Shown: one piece after another, positions 1 through 8,097 of the stretch | Layout: every line of letters starts with the position of its first letter | Numbering within the stretch: the first letter of the stretch is position 1 | NCBI RefSeq assembly: GCF_039541795.1 | Contig: NZ_BAABGX010000002.1 | Coordinates: 620,001 to 684,000 of the forward strand | DNA: 64,000 nt | Direction of reading: 5' to 3' | Source of the DNA: Nibribacter koreensis | Lineage (GTDB): Bacteria; Bacteroidota; Bacteroidia; Cytophagales; Hymenobacteraceae | Notes under the pieces: model-generated | Database searches by the model: none | Seen by the model: only the letters and a program-made list of their open reading frames with translations | Told to the model about the DNA's origin: nothing | Made by a program: the position numbers and the translations under genes

Positions 1-524
1 AATTTCTTGCGGGCCCGGCTGTATTGTGACTTAGAAGTAGCCTCACTGATGCTCAGGATGTCGGCAATCTCACCGTGGTCGTAACCCTCCAGCAGGTACA
101 GGGACAGCACCACGCGGTAACCGTCTGGTAGTTTTTGGATGGCGCGCCGTATGCTCTCCACCTTGTACTGCATGTCCTCCTCGTCCACCTCAGGACCTTC
201 GTCTACTACCTCCATGTAGTCTTCCATGGGCACTACCTGCAGGCGCCGGCTGCGCACCTTGGTAATGGACTTGTTAATGACAATGCGCTTGAGCCAACTG
301 CCAAAGGTAGAATCACCCTTAAAGATGCCCAACTCCTTGAATGCGCTCAGAAACGACTCCTGCAGGACGTCTTCGGCCTCTGTGTAGTCATTGGTGATGC
401 GCATGCTCACGTTGAACATGGCTTTGCTGTAGAGCTTGTAGAGCTCATATTGCGCCTTGCGGTCGCCCTCTTTGCAGCGGGCCACTATGTGCGCGTTTAC
501 GTCTGTGTATTCCAGCGTCTCCAA
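1..524 (-). CDS. ECF-type RNA polymerase sigma factor (partial, runs off the left edge)
   Basis: Reading the minus strand gives an open frame that runs off the window at base 1. It shows sigma region 2 (ARCKEGDRKAQYELY, then DYTEAEDVLQESFLSAF, then FGSWLKRIVINKSI) and sigma region 4 (AIQKLPDGYRVVLSLYLLEG followed by YDHGEIADILSISEATSKS and YSRARKK). This is the two-domain layout of ECF sigma factors, which direct RNA polymerase to stress or envelope regulons. There is no in-frame ATG before region 2: TAA and TGA lie just upstream, so the likely start is the TTG at 524-522. The C-terminal end is outside the window; an anti-sigma factor may follow there, but this cannot be seen. Product is secure, start uncertain. 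Confidence 0.85.
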   Translation of the reverse strand, partial: METLEYTDVNAHIVARCKEGDRKAQYELYKLYSKAMFNVSMRITNDYTEAEDVLQESFLSAFKELGIFKGDSTFGSWLKRIVINKSITKVRSRRLQVVPMEDYMEVVDEGPEVDEEDMQYKVESIRRAIQKLPDGYRVVLSLYLLEGYDHGEIADILSISEATSKSQYSRARKK

Positions 525-754
525 ATTGAAATTGGTGTTAAGGCCTTATCATGTGCTTACTCCATTTGCAGTTCCCGGAACAACCCTCGTGCGTCACCGC
601 TCCACTGCCTACCCATCCTGTGTTCCTAATACTTCTGACCTAAAGACTAAGCCTAAAATCAATAGTTGCACCGATGTCCGAAAATATCCCTTCTTTTTTA
701 TCGCTTTAAATTACCCTGAATTTTTACGTATTTCGCAGGAAATCATAAAATATC

Positions 755-1705
755 ATGAAAACTGTATATACATTCATTATCAGTTGTTTGGCTCTCGTTT
801 TTACGGTGACTGGCACCCAGACGGCTGCAGCTCAAGCCACGTCACAGGCCCGCGAAACCAAGCTAACCATGAGCGACGGCACTGAGCTTTTTGTAAAAAT
901 TTCTGGCAAAGGACGGCCTTGCGTGTTCATTCACGGCGGACCCGGCGCCTGGAGCCATTCTTTTGAAGTGCTGGGTTTGAACACCCTGGAGGATTCTCTG
1001 CAGATGATTTACGTGGACCAGCGCGGCAGCGGGCGCTCTGGCAAAGCCGCCACCGGCGACTACTCCTTGCGCCGCATGACGCAGGACTTTGATGAAATAA
1101 GACAACAACTGGGCTATCCTGCCTGGACGGTGCTGGCACATTCTTTTGGCGGAATCATTGCCACCGAGTACGCTTATTACTACCCCAAGACCATCTCCAG
1201 AATGATCATGCTCACCACCACGCTCAATCTGGAGCACTCGGCCCAAGTGCAGATTACCAAAGGCCTTGAGTTGTTGAAACCAGCAGACCCGTCTCCTTTT
1301 GTAGATGCAAAACGTCCTACCATGGATCGTTTTATGGCCATGAACCAAGCCTTGAACCAGAAGAACATATACCACCAGTTGATGTACACCACTGAGCAAG
1401 GCCACCAGAAAATGAACCAGGAGGACGCCAAACGCCCCCAGAATTACGGCTTTGGGCAGTCTTGGTACAAGTACCCAGAATACCTGCAGGACTTCACTGA
1501 GGTGACCAAAACCTTAAAAATGCCGGTGCTGGTGATTTCTGGCGAGCAGGATTATTCCGTTGGCCCAGACCATTACAAAAGCTTCAAATTCCCGAACCAG
1601 ACCATCGTCTCCATGCCGGGGGCGCACGTGATTTACCTGGAGCAGAACGCCCAGTTTCAGAAAGCGGTGAAGGAGTTCTTAAAGAAGACCAGTCGTAAGA
1701 TTTAA
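755..1705 (+). CDS. secreted alpha/beta hydrolase, proline iminopeptidase-like
   Basis: A 316-residue protein with a cleavable signal peptide (hydrophobic residues 6-20, then TAAAQ near 23-27). The fold is alpha/beta hydrolase: an HGGPG oxyanion motif at 60-64, DQRGSGRS at 88-95, nucleophile elbow AHSFGG with Ser130, Asp266 in SGEQD, and His291 in GAH. HGGPG is typical of the proline iminopeptidase (S33) group, so cleavage of N-terminal residues from small peptides is possible; ester hydrolysis is an alternative. The signal peptide places it in the periplasm or outside. It stands alone on the plus strand, divergent from the sigma factor gene. Its TAA overlaps the stop codon of the convergent gene that follows. 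Confidence 0.88.
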   Translation: MKTVYTFIISCLALVFTVTGTQTAAAQATSQARETKLTMSDGTELFVKISGKGRPCVFIHGGPGAWSHSFEVLGLNTLEDSLQMIYVDQRGSGRSGKAATGDYSLRRMTQDFDEIRQQLGYPAWTVLAHSFGGIIATEYAYYYPKTISRMIMLTTTLNLEHSAQVQITKGLELLKPADPSPFVDAKRPTMDRFMAMNQALNQKNIYHQLMYTTEQGHQKMNQEDAKRPQNYGFGQSWYKYPEYLQDFTEVTKTLKMPVLVISGEQDYSVGPDHYKSFKFPNQTIVSMPGAHVIYLEQNAQFQKAVKEFLKKTSRKI

Positions 1706-2199
1706 GCTCTGGCCGTTCTGGCCTTATAGGACCAGGTAATTCTGAATCTGGCTACCTCATCTCCTTGCTCATCACAGCCAATGCTGAGGGTTTGCAGGCT
1801 GCTTCCCTGGCCGGTGGTTTGGGTTTCTTTGACGGCGGCGGCAATCTCATCGCCGTCAGCGCAGGTGAACGTGATGGTGCCCACGGCTTTCTTAGAGAAC
1901 TCGGCCTCCATGTTCACCACCAGCATAGACACGCTTGGGTTGGCTTTGTAGAGGTACATCATTAGCACGCCAGAAGATAATTCGGCGGCCATGGCCAGGC
2001 AGGCAAAGTAGATAGATTTAAACGGGTTCTTGGTGAGGTAGCCGTACTTGAGCGTGACCTGCGCCTCTTGCCCCGATAAGTGTTTGATTCTACAGCCCGC
2101 CAGGTAGGCCATGGGCAGGCTCTTGAGCATGAACAGCTTCAGCTTAACCGGGTTGGTAATCTGTCTCTGGAATTCAAGAAGGTGTGCTTGCTCTGCCAT
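1702..2199 (-). CDS. DUF4442 / hotdog-fold protein, possible thioesterase
   Basis: A 165-residue protein starting MAEQAHLLEF. The frame is open 22 codons further upstream, but that stretch is not family-like. The sequence (KLFMLKSLPMAYLAG, GYLTKNPFKSIYFACLAMAAELSSG) matches the DUF4442 family, which adopts the hotdog fold of acyl-CoA thioesterases. No biochemical role is established for the family, so thioesterase activity is an inference. It lies downstream of the aldehyde dehydrogenase gene, separated by a strong hairpin and a 38-bp palindrome. Its stop codon overlaps that of the convergent hydrolase gene in a 4-bp overlap. Confidence 0.75.
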   Translation of the reverse strand: MAEQAHLLEFQRQITNPVKLKLFMLKSLPMAYLAGCRIKHLSGQEAQVTLKYGYLTKNPFKSIYFACLAMAAELSSGVLMMYLYKANPSVSMLVVNMEAEFSKKAVGTITFTCADGDEIAAAVKETQTTGQGSSLQTLSIGCDEQGDEVARFRITWSYKARTARA

Positions 2200-2250
2200 G
2201 GCTCTTTGGGATTGAGAATATGAAAAGGTACAAATCCTTTTTACGCTTTC

Positions 2251-2294
2251 AAACAGAAAGGCCACCCTGCATCCAAGGTGGCCTTTCTGTTTTT
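2251..2294 (-). terminator. hairpin terminator after the aldehyde dehydrogenase gene
   Basis: A perfect inverted repeat: AACAGAAAGGCCACC, a short loop, then GGTGGCCTTTCTGTT. On the minus strand it lies 37 bases past the aldehyde dehydrogenase stop codon. The U-tract is short (TGTTT), so the strength is uncertain. Its right arm runs directly into a 38-bp palindrome. Confidence 0.6.
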
Positions 2295-2325
2295 GGCTTG
2301 TTTTCTGGGATTTAGCCCAAAAACG
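2288..2325. repeat. 38-bp interspersed palindrome, copy 1
   Basis: Imperfect copy of the palindrome family: TGTTTTTGGCTTG on the left, TAGCCCAAAAACG on the right, centre TTCTGGGA. It sits between the aldehyde dehydrogenase stop (2331) and a hairpin terminator, sharing bases with the latter. Confidence 0.8.
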
Positions 2326-2330
2326 CCTGA

Positions 2331-3881
2331 TTAGATATCAAACTTGATGCCCTGCGCCAATGGCAGCTCACGCCCGAAGTTGATGGTATTGGTCTGACGA
2401 CGCATGTACACGCGCCAGGCATCTGAGCCCGACTCACGTCCGCCGCCGGTTTCTTTCTCACCGCCAAAGGCCCCGCCAATCTCAGCACCAGACGTCCCAA
2501 TGTTCACGTTGGCAATGCCGCAGTCAGAACCCCAGTGGCTCAAGAAGGCTTCGGTTTCTAAGATGTTGGTAGAGAAGATAGACGAGGACAAGCCCTGGCG
2601 AACGCCGTTCTGGATTTCAATGGCATCATCCACAGAGCCTGTATATTTAATCAGGTACAAGATTGGCGCGAAGGTCTCTTCCTGCACGGTATGGTATTCG
2701 TTTCTAGCTTCTACAATGGCTGGAGTCACGTAGGTACCCGTGGCATATTCCTCTCCTTCCAGTACTTGCCCGCCAATGAGTAGCTTTCCGCCTTCTTTCT
2801 GCACGGCCTCCAGAGCGTTCAAAAACGCTGTCACCGCGTCTTTATCAATGAGCGGGCCTACCAGGTTGGTGTCCTTCAATGGATTCCCGATAGGTAGTTT
2901 GGCATACGCATTCAACAGACGCTCTTTCACGGAGTCATAGATGCTGTCATGGATAATCAAGCGACGGGTAGAGGTACAGCGTTGACCAGCGGTTCCTACG
3001 GCGCCAAACACCACGGCGCGCATGGCCATGTCCAGATCGGCGTTCTCGGTTAAGATGATGGCATTGTTTCCGCCTAGTTCCAGCAAAGACTTACCTAAAC
3101 GGGCTCCCACGGCCTCGCCTACTTTTTTGCCCATGCGGGTAGAACCCGTGGCAGACACCAACGGCACGCGGCCGTCATGCGCCATTTGTGCGCCAATGCT
3201 GGCGTCCCCAATGATGATGTTGAACACGCCCTCGGGCACGTTGTTTTCTTCTAGAACTTCTTTGATGATGTGCTGACAGGCCACCGCCGTCAAAGGTGTT
3301 TTCTCTGATGGCTTCCAAACCACGGTGTCACCGCAGATGGCGGCCAGCATGGCGTTCCAGCTCCAAACCGCCACCGGGAAGTTGAACGCCGAGATCACGC
3401 CCACCACGCCCAGGGGATGGTACTGCTCATACATGCGGTGCGTAGGGCGCTCTGAGTGCATTGTATAGCCGTGCAATTGTCTGGACAAACCAACGGCAAA
3501 GTCGCAGATGTCAATCATTTCCTGCACCTCGCCTAAGCCTTCTTGCAAGATTTTACCCATCTCATAGCTCACCAGTTTGCCCAATGCGTCTTTGTTGTCG
3601 CGTAGTTTCTGGCCAATCTGGCGCACTACTTCGCCACGCTTAGGAGACGGCCAGGTGCGCCATTCTACAAAGGCGTTTTGGGCGGCGGTAATCACGTGGT
3701 CGTAATCCTCTGCCGTGGCCATCTTTACCGAAGCAATCTGGCTGCCGTCTGTAGGCGAAGAGATGGTACGCGTCTCCTGGTTTTTGTCACCGCCCCACTG
3801 CAAACCGGTGCTATAGGCTGGGTTGGTTTCTTGGATGCCTAGCTCAGCAAGCAAGGCTGGTATATCTATGATTTGGGTCAT
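2331..3881 (-). CDS. aldehyde dehydrogenase, ALDH7 (antiquitin / AmaB) type
   Basis: A 516-residue NAD(P)-dependent aldehyde dehydrogenase. Catalytic positions are intact: Asn167 in FNFP, Lys190 in WKPSEKTP, Glu268 in LELGGNN and nucleophile Cys302 in GQRCTS. The N-terminal sequence and HPLGVVGVISAFNFPVAVW resemble the ALDH7 family, whose members oxidise alpha-aminoadipic semialdehyde (piperideine-6-carboxylate) in lysine breakdown; the exact substrate here is inferred. The start is MTQIIDIPALL at 3881, not the frame's first ATG at 3917: a TAGGTTTG promoter element at 3927-3934 would put the transcript start near 3920. Single-gene unit with a terminator downstream. Confidence 0.9.
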   Translation of the reverse strand: MTQIIDIPALLAELGIQETNPAYSTGLQWGGDKNQETRTISSPTDGSQIASVKMATAEDYDHVITAAQNAFVEWRTWPSPKRGEVVRQIGQKLRDNKDALGKLVSYEMGKILQEGLGEVQEMIDICDFAVGLSRQLHGYTMHSERPTHRMYEQYHPLGVVGVISAFNFPVAVWSWNAMLAAICGDTVVWKPSEKTPLTAVACQHIIKEVLEENNVPEGVFNIIIGDASIGAQMAHDGRVPLVSATGSTRMGKKVGEAVGARLGKSLLELGGNNAIILTENADLDMAMRAVVFGAVGTAGQRCTSTRRLIIHDSIYDSVKERLLNAYAKLPIGNPLKDTNLVGPLIDKDAVTAFLNALEAVQKEGGKLLIGGQVLEGEEYATGTYVTPAIVEARNEYHTVQEETFAPILYLIKYTGSVDDAIEIQNGVRQGLSSSIFSTNILETEAFLSHWGSDCGIANVNIGTSGAEIGGAFGGEKETGGGRESGSDAWRVYMRRQTNTINFGRELPLAQGIKFDI

Positions 3882-3926
3882 GGTATAAAATTTAAAGAAT
3901 GAATAGTAAGCGCCCAAGGCACTCTA

Positions 3927-3934
3927 CAAACCTA
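3927..3934 (-). promoter_or_regulatory. predicted -7 promoter element, aldehyde dehydrogenase gene
   Basis: TAGGTTTG on the minus strand matches the Bacteroidota -7 consensus TAnnTTTG exactly. Transcription would start near 3920, leaving a leader of about 39 nt. A clear -33 TTTG box is not seen. Confidence 0.55.
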
Positions 3935-3942
3935 AAGAAACA

Positions 3943-3973
3943 AAAAAGCTCCTGCAAGCGTGCAGGAGCTTTT
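3943..3973 (-). terminator. intrinsic terminator after htrA
   Basis: A 13-bp perfect stem, AAAAGCTCCTGCA and TGCAGGAGCTTTT, around an AGCG loop. It lies about 45 bases past the htrA stop codon and ends in a T-run on either strand, so it may work in both directions. Confidence 0.85.
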
Positions 3974-4018
3974 CATGATTAGTCATTTTTGGCCTATTAT
4001 CTCAGAATTACCTCAAAA

Positions 4019-5512
4019 CTAGCGTCCAATGGCGTAGTAGGCTCTTCTACCGTCTGGGTAAACGCCCTCAATCAAGAGACCACCACGGCGGGTGCTTTTC
4101 AGGATCTGTTGTACGTCTTCTGGTGCATTGGTTGGTTTCTTGTCAATCTGCGTGATGATGAAACCATCCTTGATGCCAGACTCCGCGAAGGAGCTTTTCT
4201 CAATGCCGGAGATTTTCACGCCGCCCGTAATGTCCAGTCTGTTCAACTCCTGCTTGCTGGCCGCCTCAAACTTGGCGCCGTCAATGGTCATGGACTTAGG
4301 CGAATTAGGGTCACGCTTGACAATCTCTGTGCTGCCGTTGGCGTTACGCAGGGTCACGTTGGCGGTCTTGGTGTTTCCGGCGCGGCTATAGCCTACCTTG
4401 ATTTTATCACCAGGACGGTAACGGGTTACCTGCTCCTGCAACTGGGCACCGGTGTTCACTTTCACGCCGTTGATTTCGGTGATCACGTCACCTTCTTCAA
4501 TACCGGCAGACTTGGCGGCACTACTTTCAGAGAAACCAGCCACGTAGACACCGTTCAGGTTTTTCAGCTTTTTCTCGGCGGCCATCTTGGCGTCAATCTC
4601 CTGCATCTGAACCCCTAGCAAGGCCCGTTGCACCTCACCGTACTTCAACAAGTCATCTACTACCTTGCTCACAATGGCAGAAGGCACGGCAAACGAATAG
4701 CCGGAGAAGGTACCGGTCTGGGAGGCGATGGCCGTGTTAATGCCAATCAGGTCACCGTTCAGGTTCACCAAGGCACCCCCGCTGTTACCAGGGTTTACGG
4801 CCGCGTCTGTCTGCAAGAAGGATTCCACGCTCATGCCGCTGGAGTTCTGCAGAATACCCACGTTACGGCCCTTGGCACTGATGATACCGGCGGTTACGGT
4901 AGAGTTAAGGTTGAACGGGTTACCCACGGCCAATACCCACTCGCCCACACGCACGTTGTCTGAGTTGGCGTAGCGCAAGGCCGGCAGGTTATCCGAGTTG
5001 ATTTTCAGTAAGGCAATGTCTGTGTTAGGGTCTGATCCTACCAAAGTAGCCTCAAACTTGCGCTTGTCATCCAGAATCACCTCAATCTTATCTGCCTTGT
5101 CAATCACATGGTTATTAGTGACAATGTACCCGTTAGAGGCAATGATTACCCCAGAGCCAGATCCCAGAGCCGGGCCCTGCTGGCGTTGATAGCCTTCCAT
5201 GCCCTCTTCCCCAAAGAAGTCTCTAAAGAATGGGTGCATGTCACTTGGCATGCGTCTGGCCTGTACTTTGTATTCAGTGGTGACGTGCACCACGGCTGGG
5301 GTTACCAGCTCAGCAGCCGTCTGAAAGTTAAGGCCTTCTGGCACTACTACTTTGCCGTCACGCATGGCACTGGTGTACCGTACGTTTGTGTTGGGCAACT
5401 GCTGTCCCGCAGAGGGTTTGTCATCTTCCAGCAGTTTATAGCCCCCAATGGCCACGCCCCCGCCCATCATGGCAGAGAGCATAAGCCCCAACATTAATTG
5501 TTTCGTTTTCAT
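4019..5512 (-). CDS. htrA: periplasmic Do-family serine protease (HtrA/DegP-like)
   Basis: A 497-residue trypsin-like protease with two PDZ domains, the DegP/DegQ layout. An N-terminal hydrophobic segment (residues 5-24) acts as signal peptide or anchor. The catalytic triad is His135 (VTNNHV), Asp165 (NTDIALLK) and Ser244 (NPGNSGGAL). PDZ1 spans about 285-380 and PDZ2 about 405-490. Such proteins degrade or refold damaged envelope proteins. Hsp20 lies next upstream on the same strand but is separated by its own terminator, so the two envelope/heat-stress genes are neighbours rather than an operon. Confidence 0.93.
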   Translation of the reverse strand: MKTKQLMLGLMLSAMMGGGVAIGGYKLLEDDKPSAGQQLPNTNVRYTSAMRDGKVVVPEGLNFQTAAELVTPAVVHVTTEYKVQARRMPSDMHPFFRDFFGEEGMEGYQRQQGPALGSGSGVIIASNGYIVTNNHVIDKADKIEVILDDKRKFEATLVGSDPNTDIALLKINSDNLPALRYANSDNVRVGEWVLAVGNPFNLNSTVTAGIISAKGRNVGILQNSSGMSVESFLQTDAAVNPGNSGGALVNLNGDLIGINTAIASQTGTFSGYSFAVPSAIVSKVVDDLLKYGEVQRALLGVQMQEIDAKMAAEKKLKNLNGVYVAGFSESSAAKSAGIEEGDVITEINGVKVNTGAQLQEQVTRYRPGDKIKVGYSRAGNTKTANVTLRNANGSTEIVKRDPNSPKSMTIDGAKFEAASKQELNRLDITGGVKISGIEKSSFAESGIKDGFIITQIDKKPTNAPEDVQQILKSTRRGGLLIEGVYPDGRRAYYAIGR

Positions 5513-5647
5513 ACAATAGGTTAGCTATATCTGTTAAAACTCAGGTTTACTTGTATTGTTTTGCAGAAGCGTTACTGCTTTCTTTCTTGTACGTCACTAA
5601 CGCTAAAATAGCAAATTTGGTATTTAGTTGCTGCAAATATGACGCCA

Positions 5648-5667
5648 AAAAGGCGCTGTTTAGGCGC
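5648..5667 (-). terminator. intrinsic terminator after hsp20
   Basis: On the minus strand a GGCGC/GCGCC hairpin (AGGCGC, TGTTTAG, GCGCCT in plus orientation) is followed by TTTTT. It lies 26 bases past the Hsp20 stop codon. Confidence 0.75.
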
Positions 5668-5692
5668 CTCTCTGGGGTACTCTACAGGTTGC

Positions 5693-6127
5693 TTATTTTA
5701 CAGTAATCTGGTGCTTAACCACCTTCTCTTCTACCTTAGGCACCGAGACATGGAGTACGCCGTTCTCAAACTGGGCGTCAATGGCGCTGGCGTCTACCTG
5801 CTCTGGTAATTGGAAAGAACGCGTGAACTTGCCATAGTTGCTTTCTACTCTGTAGAACTTCTGCTCCGGGGCGGCTTCCCGCTGCTTACGCTCACCGCTC
5901 ACGGTTAAGATGCCTTCCTGAAACTCTACATGGATATCTTCTTTGTTCACGCCTGGCAGCGCCAACTCTACCTCATAGGCTTCTTTTGTTTCCCAAAGGT
6001 CTACCTGCGGCGTAAAGCCCTGTGCCTTGCGTGATGTCACTGCCTCATTAAAGAAATTGTCTAACAAGTTGCTAAACGTCTGCGGCATTCTGTCTTGGTA
6101 AAACGGATGATATTTAACCACTGTCAT
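5693..6127 (-). CDS. Hsp20/alpha-crystallin small heat-shock protein
   Basis: A 144-residue small heat-shock protein. The alpha-crystallin domain covers about residues 38-135 with the typical WETKEAYEVELALPGVNKED start, the GILTVSGERK strand and the closing ENGVLHVSVPK. Such proteins hold unfolding proteins in a refoldable state as large oligomers. The start chosen is MTVVKYHPFYQD; the frame is open 22 codons further upstream, but that segment is lysine-rich and unlike the family. Two 18-bp direct repeats at 6211-6228 and 6253-6270 lie in its upstream region and may be regulator sites. Confidence 0.92.
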   Translation of the reverse strand: MTVVKYHPFYQDRMPQTFSNLLDNFFNEAVTSRKAQGFTPQVDLWETKEAYEVELALPGVNKEDIHVEFQEGILTVSGERKQREAAPEQKFYRVESNYGKFTRSFQLPEQVDASAIDAQFENGVLHVSVPKVEEKVVKHQITVK

Positions 6128-6210
6128 TGTCTTTTTATAGTTTTTAAGGTGAATCTTCATTTGATATTTACTTCTCAGTAAAATCTGTACCAATTGAAAT
6201 TTTCACCTAA

Positions 6211-6228
6211 AACAAGACATTCCGTCTG
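6211..6228 (-). promoter_or_regulatory. candidate operator 1 upstream of hsp20
   Basis: AACAAGACATTCCGTCTG contains a GAC/GTC dyad and matches a second site 42 bp away at 14 of 18 positions. The 42-bp period is four helical turns, so both sites face the same side of the DNA. Confidence 0.45.
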
Positions 6229-6252
6229 CATTCAACAAGTCACTTAAATATA

Positions 6253-6270
6253 AACAAGACACAATGTCTG
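6253..6270 (-). promoter_or_regulatory. candidate operator 2 upstream of hsp20
   Basis: AACAAGACACAATGTCTG, with a perfect AGACA/TGTCT dyad, repeats the site at 6211-6228. Either a repressor/activator site pair or part of two promoters; no known regulator is implied. Confidence 0.45.
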
Positions 6271-6290
6271 ATTAACTATGAATTGAATAT

Positions 6291-6328
6291 CGTTTTCGGT
6301 TTATTTTCTTAAAAAGAAGCCGAAAACG
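6291..6328. repeat. 38-bp interspersed palindrome, copy 2 (divergent)
   Basis: CGTTTTCGGTTTA on the left and AGCCGAAAACG on the right; same length as the family but with several changes, of which TTTTCGG/CCGAAAA is compensated on both arms. It lies about 165 bp upstream of hsp20. Confidence 0.65.
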
Positions 6329-6431
6329 AAATACCGATTGTGTTATCAATAAGTAGCGCGAATCATCAGTATGATGACCTAGTATTAAGGAAAAATTGCA
6401 AAGCACACGTCTGCCCTCCTTCGCTTCTCAC

Positions 6432-6592
6432 TTACCTTCTCCTGTCATCCTGTAAGGATCTTGGTAGCAAGCTGTAAAGGCAGTCACTTAGATGTAGGTA
6501 GGTTTATTTTTTTGGAGTAGACCTTGTGTTGCATGGCAAGGGCTTGTCTAGTTTGTCCACAAGACCCTTTCAGGATGACAAGGGAGAGGAAA
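6432..6592. repeat. intergenic repeat element with inverted ends, copy A
   Basis: The left end reads CTCCTGTCATCCTGTAAGGA and on to AGCAAGCT; the right end (6549-6592) reads AGTTTGTCCACAAG then CTTTCAGGATGACA, its approximate reverse complement. A better preserved copy is at 20476-20639. The inner ~75 bp shows no coding potential. No transposase is present, so it resembles a MITE or intergenic repeat unit. Confidence 0.6.
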
Positions 6593-6618
6593 CTATGGCG
6601 AATTCAGGAAAGACCTAT

Positions 6619-6740
6619 CTCCCGCAAGTTTTTAACTTGTGGGTACATTGAGGCAAGTTTTCAAATGCGTAGAATCCGCATTGATATAAACGCAAGTTGG
6701 AAACTTGCCCCATGAATAGCTCCAAGTTGGAAACTTGAAG
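6619..6740. repeat. four spaced CAAGTT...AACTTG dyads
   Basis: GCAAGTTTTTAACTTGTG (6619), a half-broken GCAAGTTTTCAAATGCG (about 6653), GCAAGTTGGAAACTTGCC (about 6692) and CCAAGTTGGAAACTTGAAG (about 6722) occur within 120 bp, next to the end of the M20 gene. Function unknown. Confidence 0.5.
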
Positions 6741-6776
6741 CAGAGTAAAAACGGCTTTCTCAATAAGGACAAGTAA

Positions 6777-7979
6777 TTACTTAATAGCCAATGCTTTTAA
6801 TTCTTGAATGGCCAAATACGCCATTAAGCCACTGCCGATCTCCAAGGCAGATTCATCTATATTAAAAGTGGGCGTATGCACAGGCGAGGTGATGCCCTGG
6901 GCCTCGTTGCGGGTTCCCAGGCGATAGAAACAGGCATCGGTGGTTTGGGAGTAGTACGCGAAGTCCTCGGCGGTCATATACATGTCCAGATCAATCACGT
7001 TCTCTTCACCTAAGTAGGCCTGGGCAGCGGCTTTTGCGCGGGCCGTGAGTTGGGGTTCGTTCTTCAGAAACGGGTAGCCGTCCATGATGTTGATGTCACA
7101 GGTGCCGCCCATGCTTTCCACTAAGCCTTCGGCCAGCTTCTTCATGTGTTGTTTGGCCTCGGCGCGCCAGGCTTCGTCCATGGTCCGGAACGTGCCTTCT
7201 ATTTTGACCTCATTGGGGATGACGTTGGTGGCACCGTTGGCAATCACCTTACCAAAAGACAGCACCGACGGCGTTTTGGGATTGGCCCTTCTACTCACAA
7301 TCTGTTGTAAGGCCACTATCAAGTGCGCCGAAATCAACACCGGATCCACCAATTGTTCGGGCAGTCCGCCGTGGCCGCCTTTGCCTTTGACCGTGATGTA
7401 AATCTCATCTGCACTGGCCATGTACATGCCAGATCTAAAACCAACTTTACCCACCTCCAACGGCGTGAACACGTGTTGGCCTAGGATGCTCTGCGGCGCA
7501 GGATTCTGCAAGACGCCTTCCTTGATCATCAAGGAAGCGCCTCCCGGAAACTTCTCCTCGCCGGGCTGAAAGATTAACTTGATGGTTCCTTCAAACTGGT
7601 CCCTTAATTCACTTAAGATACGCGCCGTGGTGAGCAGCGACGAGGTATGCACGTCATGACCGCAGGCATGCATCACGCCTTCATGCTTTGATTTATAGTT
7701 GACCTCGTTCTGCTCCAGAATGGGCAGGGCATCCAAATCGGCGCGCAGGGCGGTGGTGGCTTTCTCAGGGTGCTGGCCTTTGATGAGCACCACAATGCCG
7801 GTGTCGGTTAGGCGCTGCGGCTCCAGGCCAAACTCCTGCAACTTGGCAAACACGTAGGCAGACGTCTCGTGCTCCTGAAAGGAAAGCTCTGGGTGCTGGT
7901 GCAGGTGTTGCCGGGTGGCGATGGTGTCTTGCGCGTATTGCTGGGCAAGCGACCGTATCTGGTCTTTGAGGTCTTGCAT
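6777..7979 (-). CDS. M20-family amidohydrolase (N-acyl-amino acid / hippurate hydrolase type)
   Basis: A 400-residue cytosolic metallohydrolase of the M20D group. Metal ligands and catalytic residues are visible: Cys106 and His108 in ACGHDVHT, Glu141-Glu142 in FQPGEEKFPGG, His169 in GQHV and a His near the C terminus in SPVHTPTF. HGGLPEQLVDP belongs to the dimerisation/lid domain. Members remove acyl groups from N-acylated amino acids, but the true substrate cannot be read from sequence. A perfect TACCTTTG promoter element lies at 8006-8013, about 20 nt of leader before the ATG. It appears to be a single-gene unit. Confidence 0.88.
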   Translation of the reverse strand: MQDLKDQIRSLAQQYAQDTIATRQHLHQHPELSFQEHETSAYVFAKLQEFGLEPQRLTDTGIVVLIKGQHPEKATTALRADLDALPILEQNEVNYKSKHEGVMHACGHDVHTSSLLTTARILSELRDQFEGTIKLIFQPGEEKFPGGASLMIKEGVLQNPAPQSILGQHVFTPLEVGKVGFRSGMYMASADEIYITVKGKGGHGGLPEQLVDPVLISAHLIVALQQIVSRRANPKTPSVLSFGKVIANGATNVIPNEVKIEGTFRTMDEAWRAEAKQHMKKLAEGLVESMGGTCDINIMDGYPFLKNEPQLTARAKAAAQAYLGEENVIDLDMYMTAEDFAYYSQTTDACFYRLGTRNEAQGITSPVHTPTFNIDESALEIGSGLMAYLAIQELKALAIK

Positions 7980-8005
7980 GATGTTACAAGTGGTAAATGC
8001 TTTGG

Positions 8006-8013
8006 CAAAGGTA
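8006..8013 (-). promoter_or_regulatory. predicted -7 promoter element, M20 gene
   Basis: TACCTTTG on the minus strand, an exact TAnnTTTG match; predicted start near 7999, leader about 20 nt. A 38-bp palindrome lies 20 bp upstream. Confidence 0.6.
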
Positions 8014-8032
8014 AGGTATAAAACGAAACTGC

Positions 8033-8070
8033 CGTTTTCGGCCTCTTTTCTGGAAAGTAGGCCAAAAACG
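8033..8070. repeat. 38-bp interspersed palindrome, copy 3
   Basis: CGTTTTCGGCCTC / TAGGCCAAAAACG. Pairing extends outward with ACTGC and GCAGT, giving a 48-bp palindrome at 8028-8075. It lies between the SPOR lipoprotein stop and the M20 promoter. Confidence 0.8.
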
Positions 8071-8097
8071 GCAGTGCTTCAATATTATGGGTTTCCT

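Larger units (their letters stand above)
6128..6776. other. 649-bp non-coding, repeat-rich gap
   Basis: No credible gene is seen. From the left the gap holds the hsp20 upstream region with two 18-bp direct repeats, a divergent 38-bp palindrome (6291-6328), a repeat element with inverted ends (about 6432-6592), and four short CAAGTT/AACTTG dyads between 6619 and 6740. Confidence 0.7.

Noticed and set aside
457..885. Open frame of 142 codons on the plus strand
   Set aside because: It overlaps the sigma factor on the opposite strand and the hydrolase start; no protein-like composition.
863..1405. 180-codon minus-strand frame opposite the hydrolase
   Set aside because: Mirror frame of a gene with an intact catalytic triad.
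6524..6715. 63-codon open frame in the gap after hsp20
   Set aside because: It crosses the arm of a repeat element and CAAGTT dyads; composition is not protein-like.
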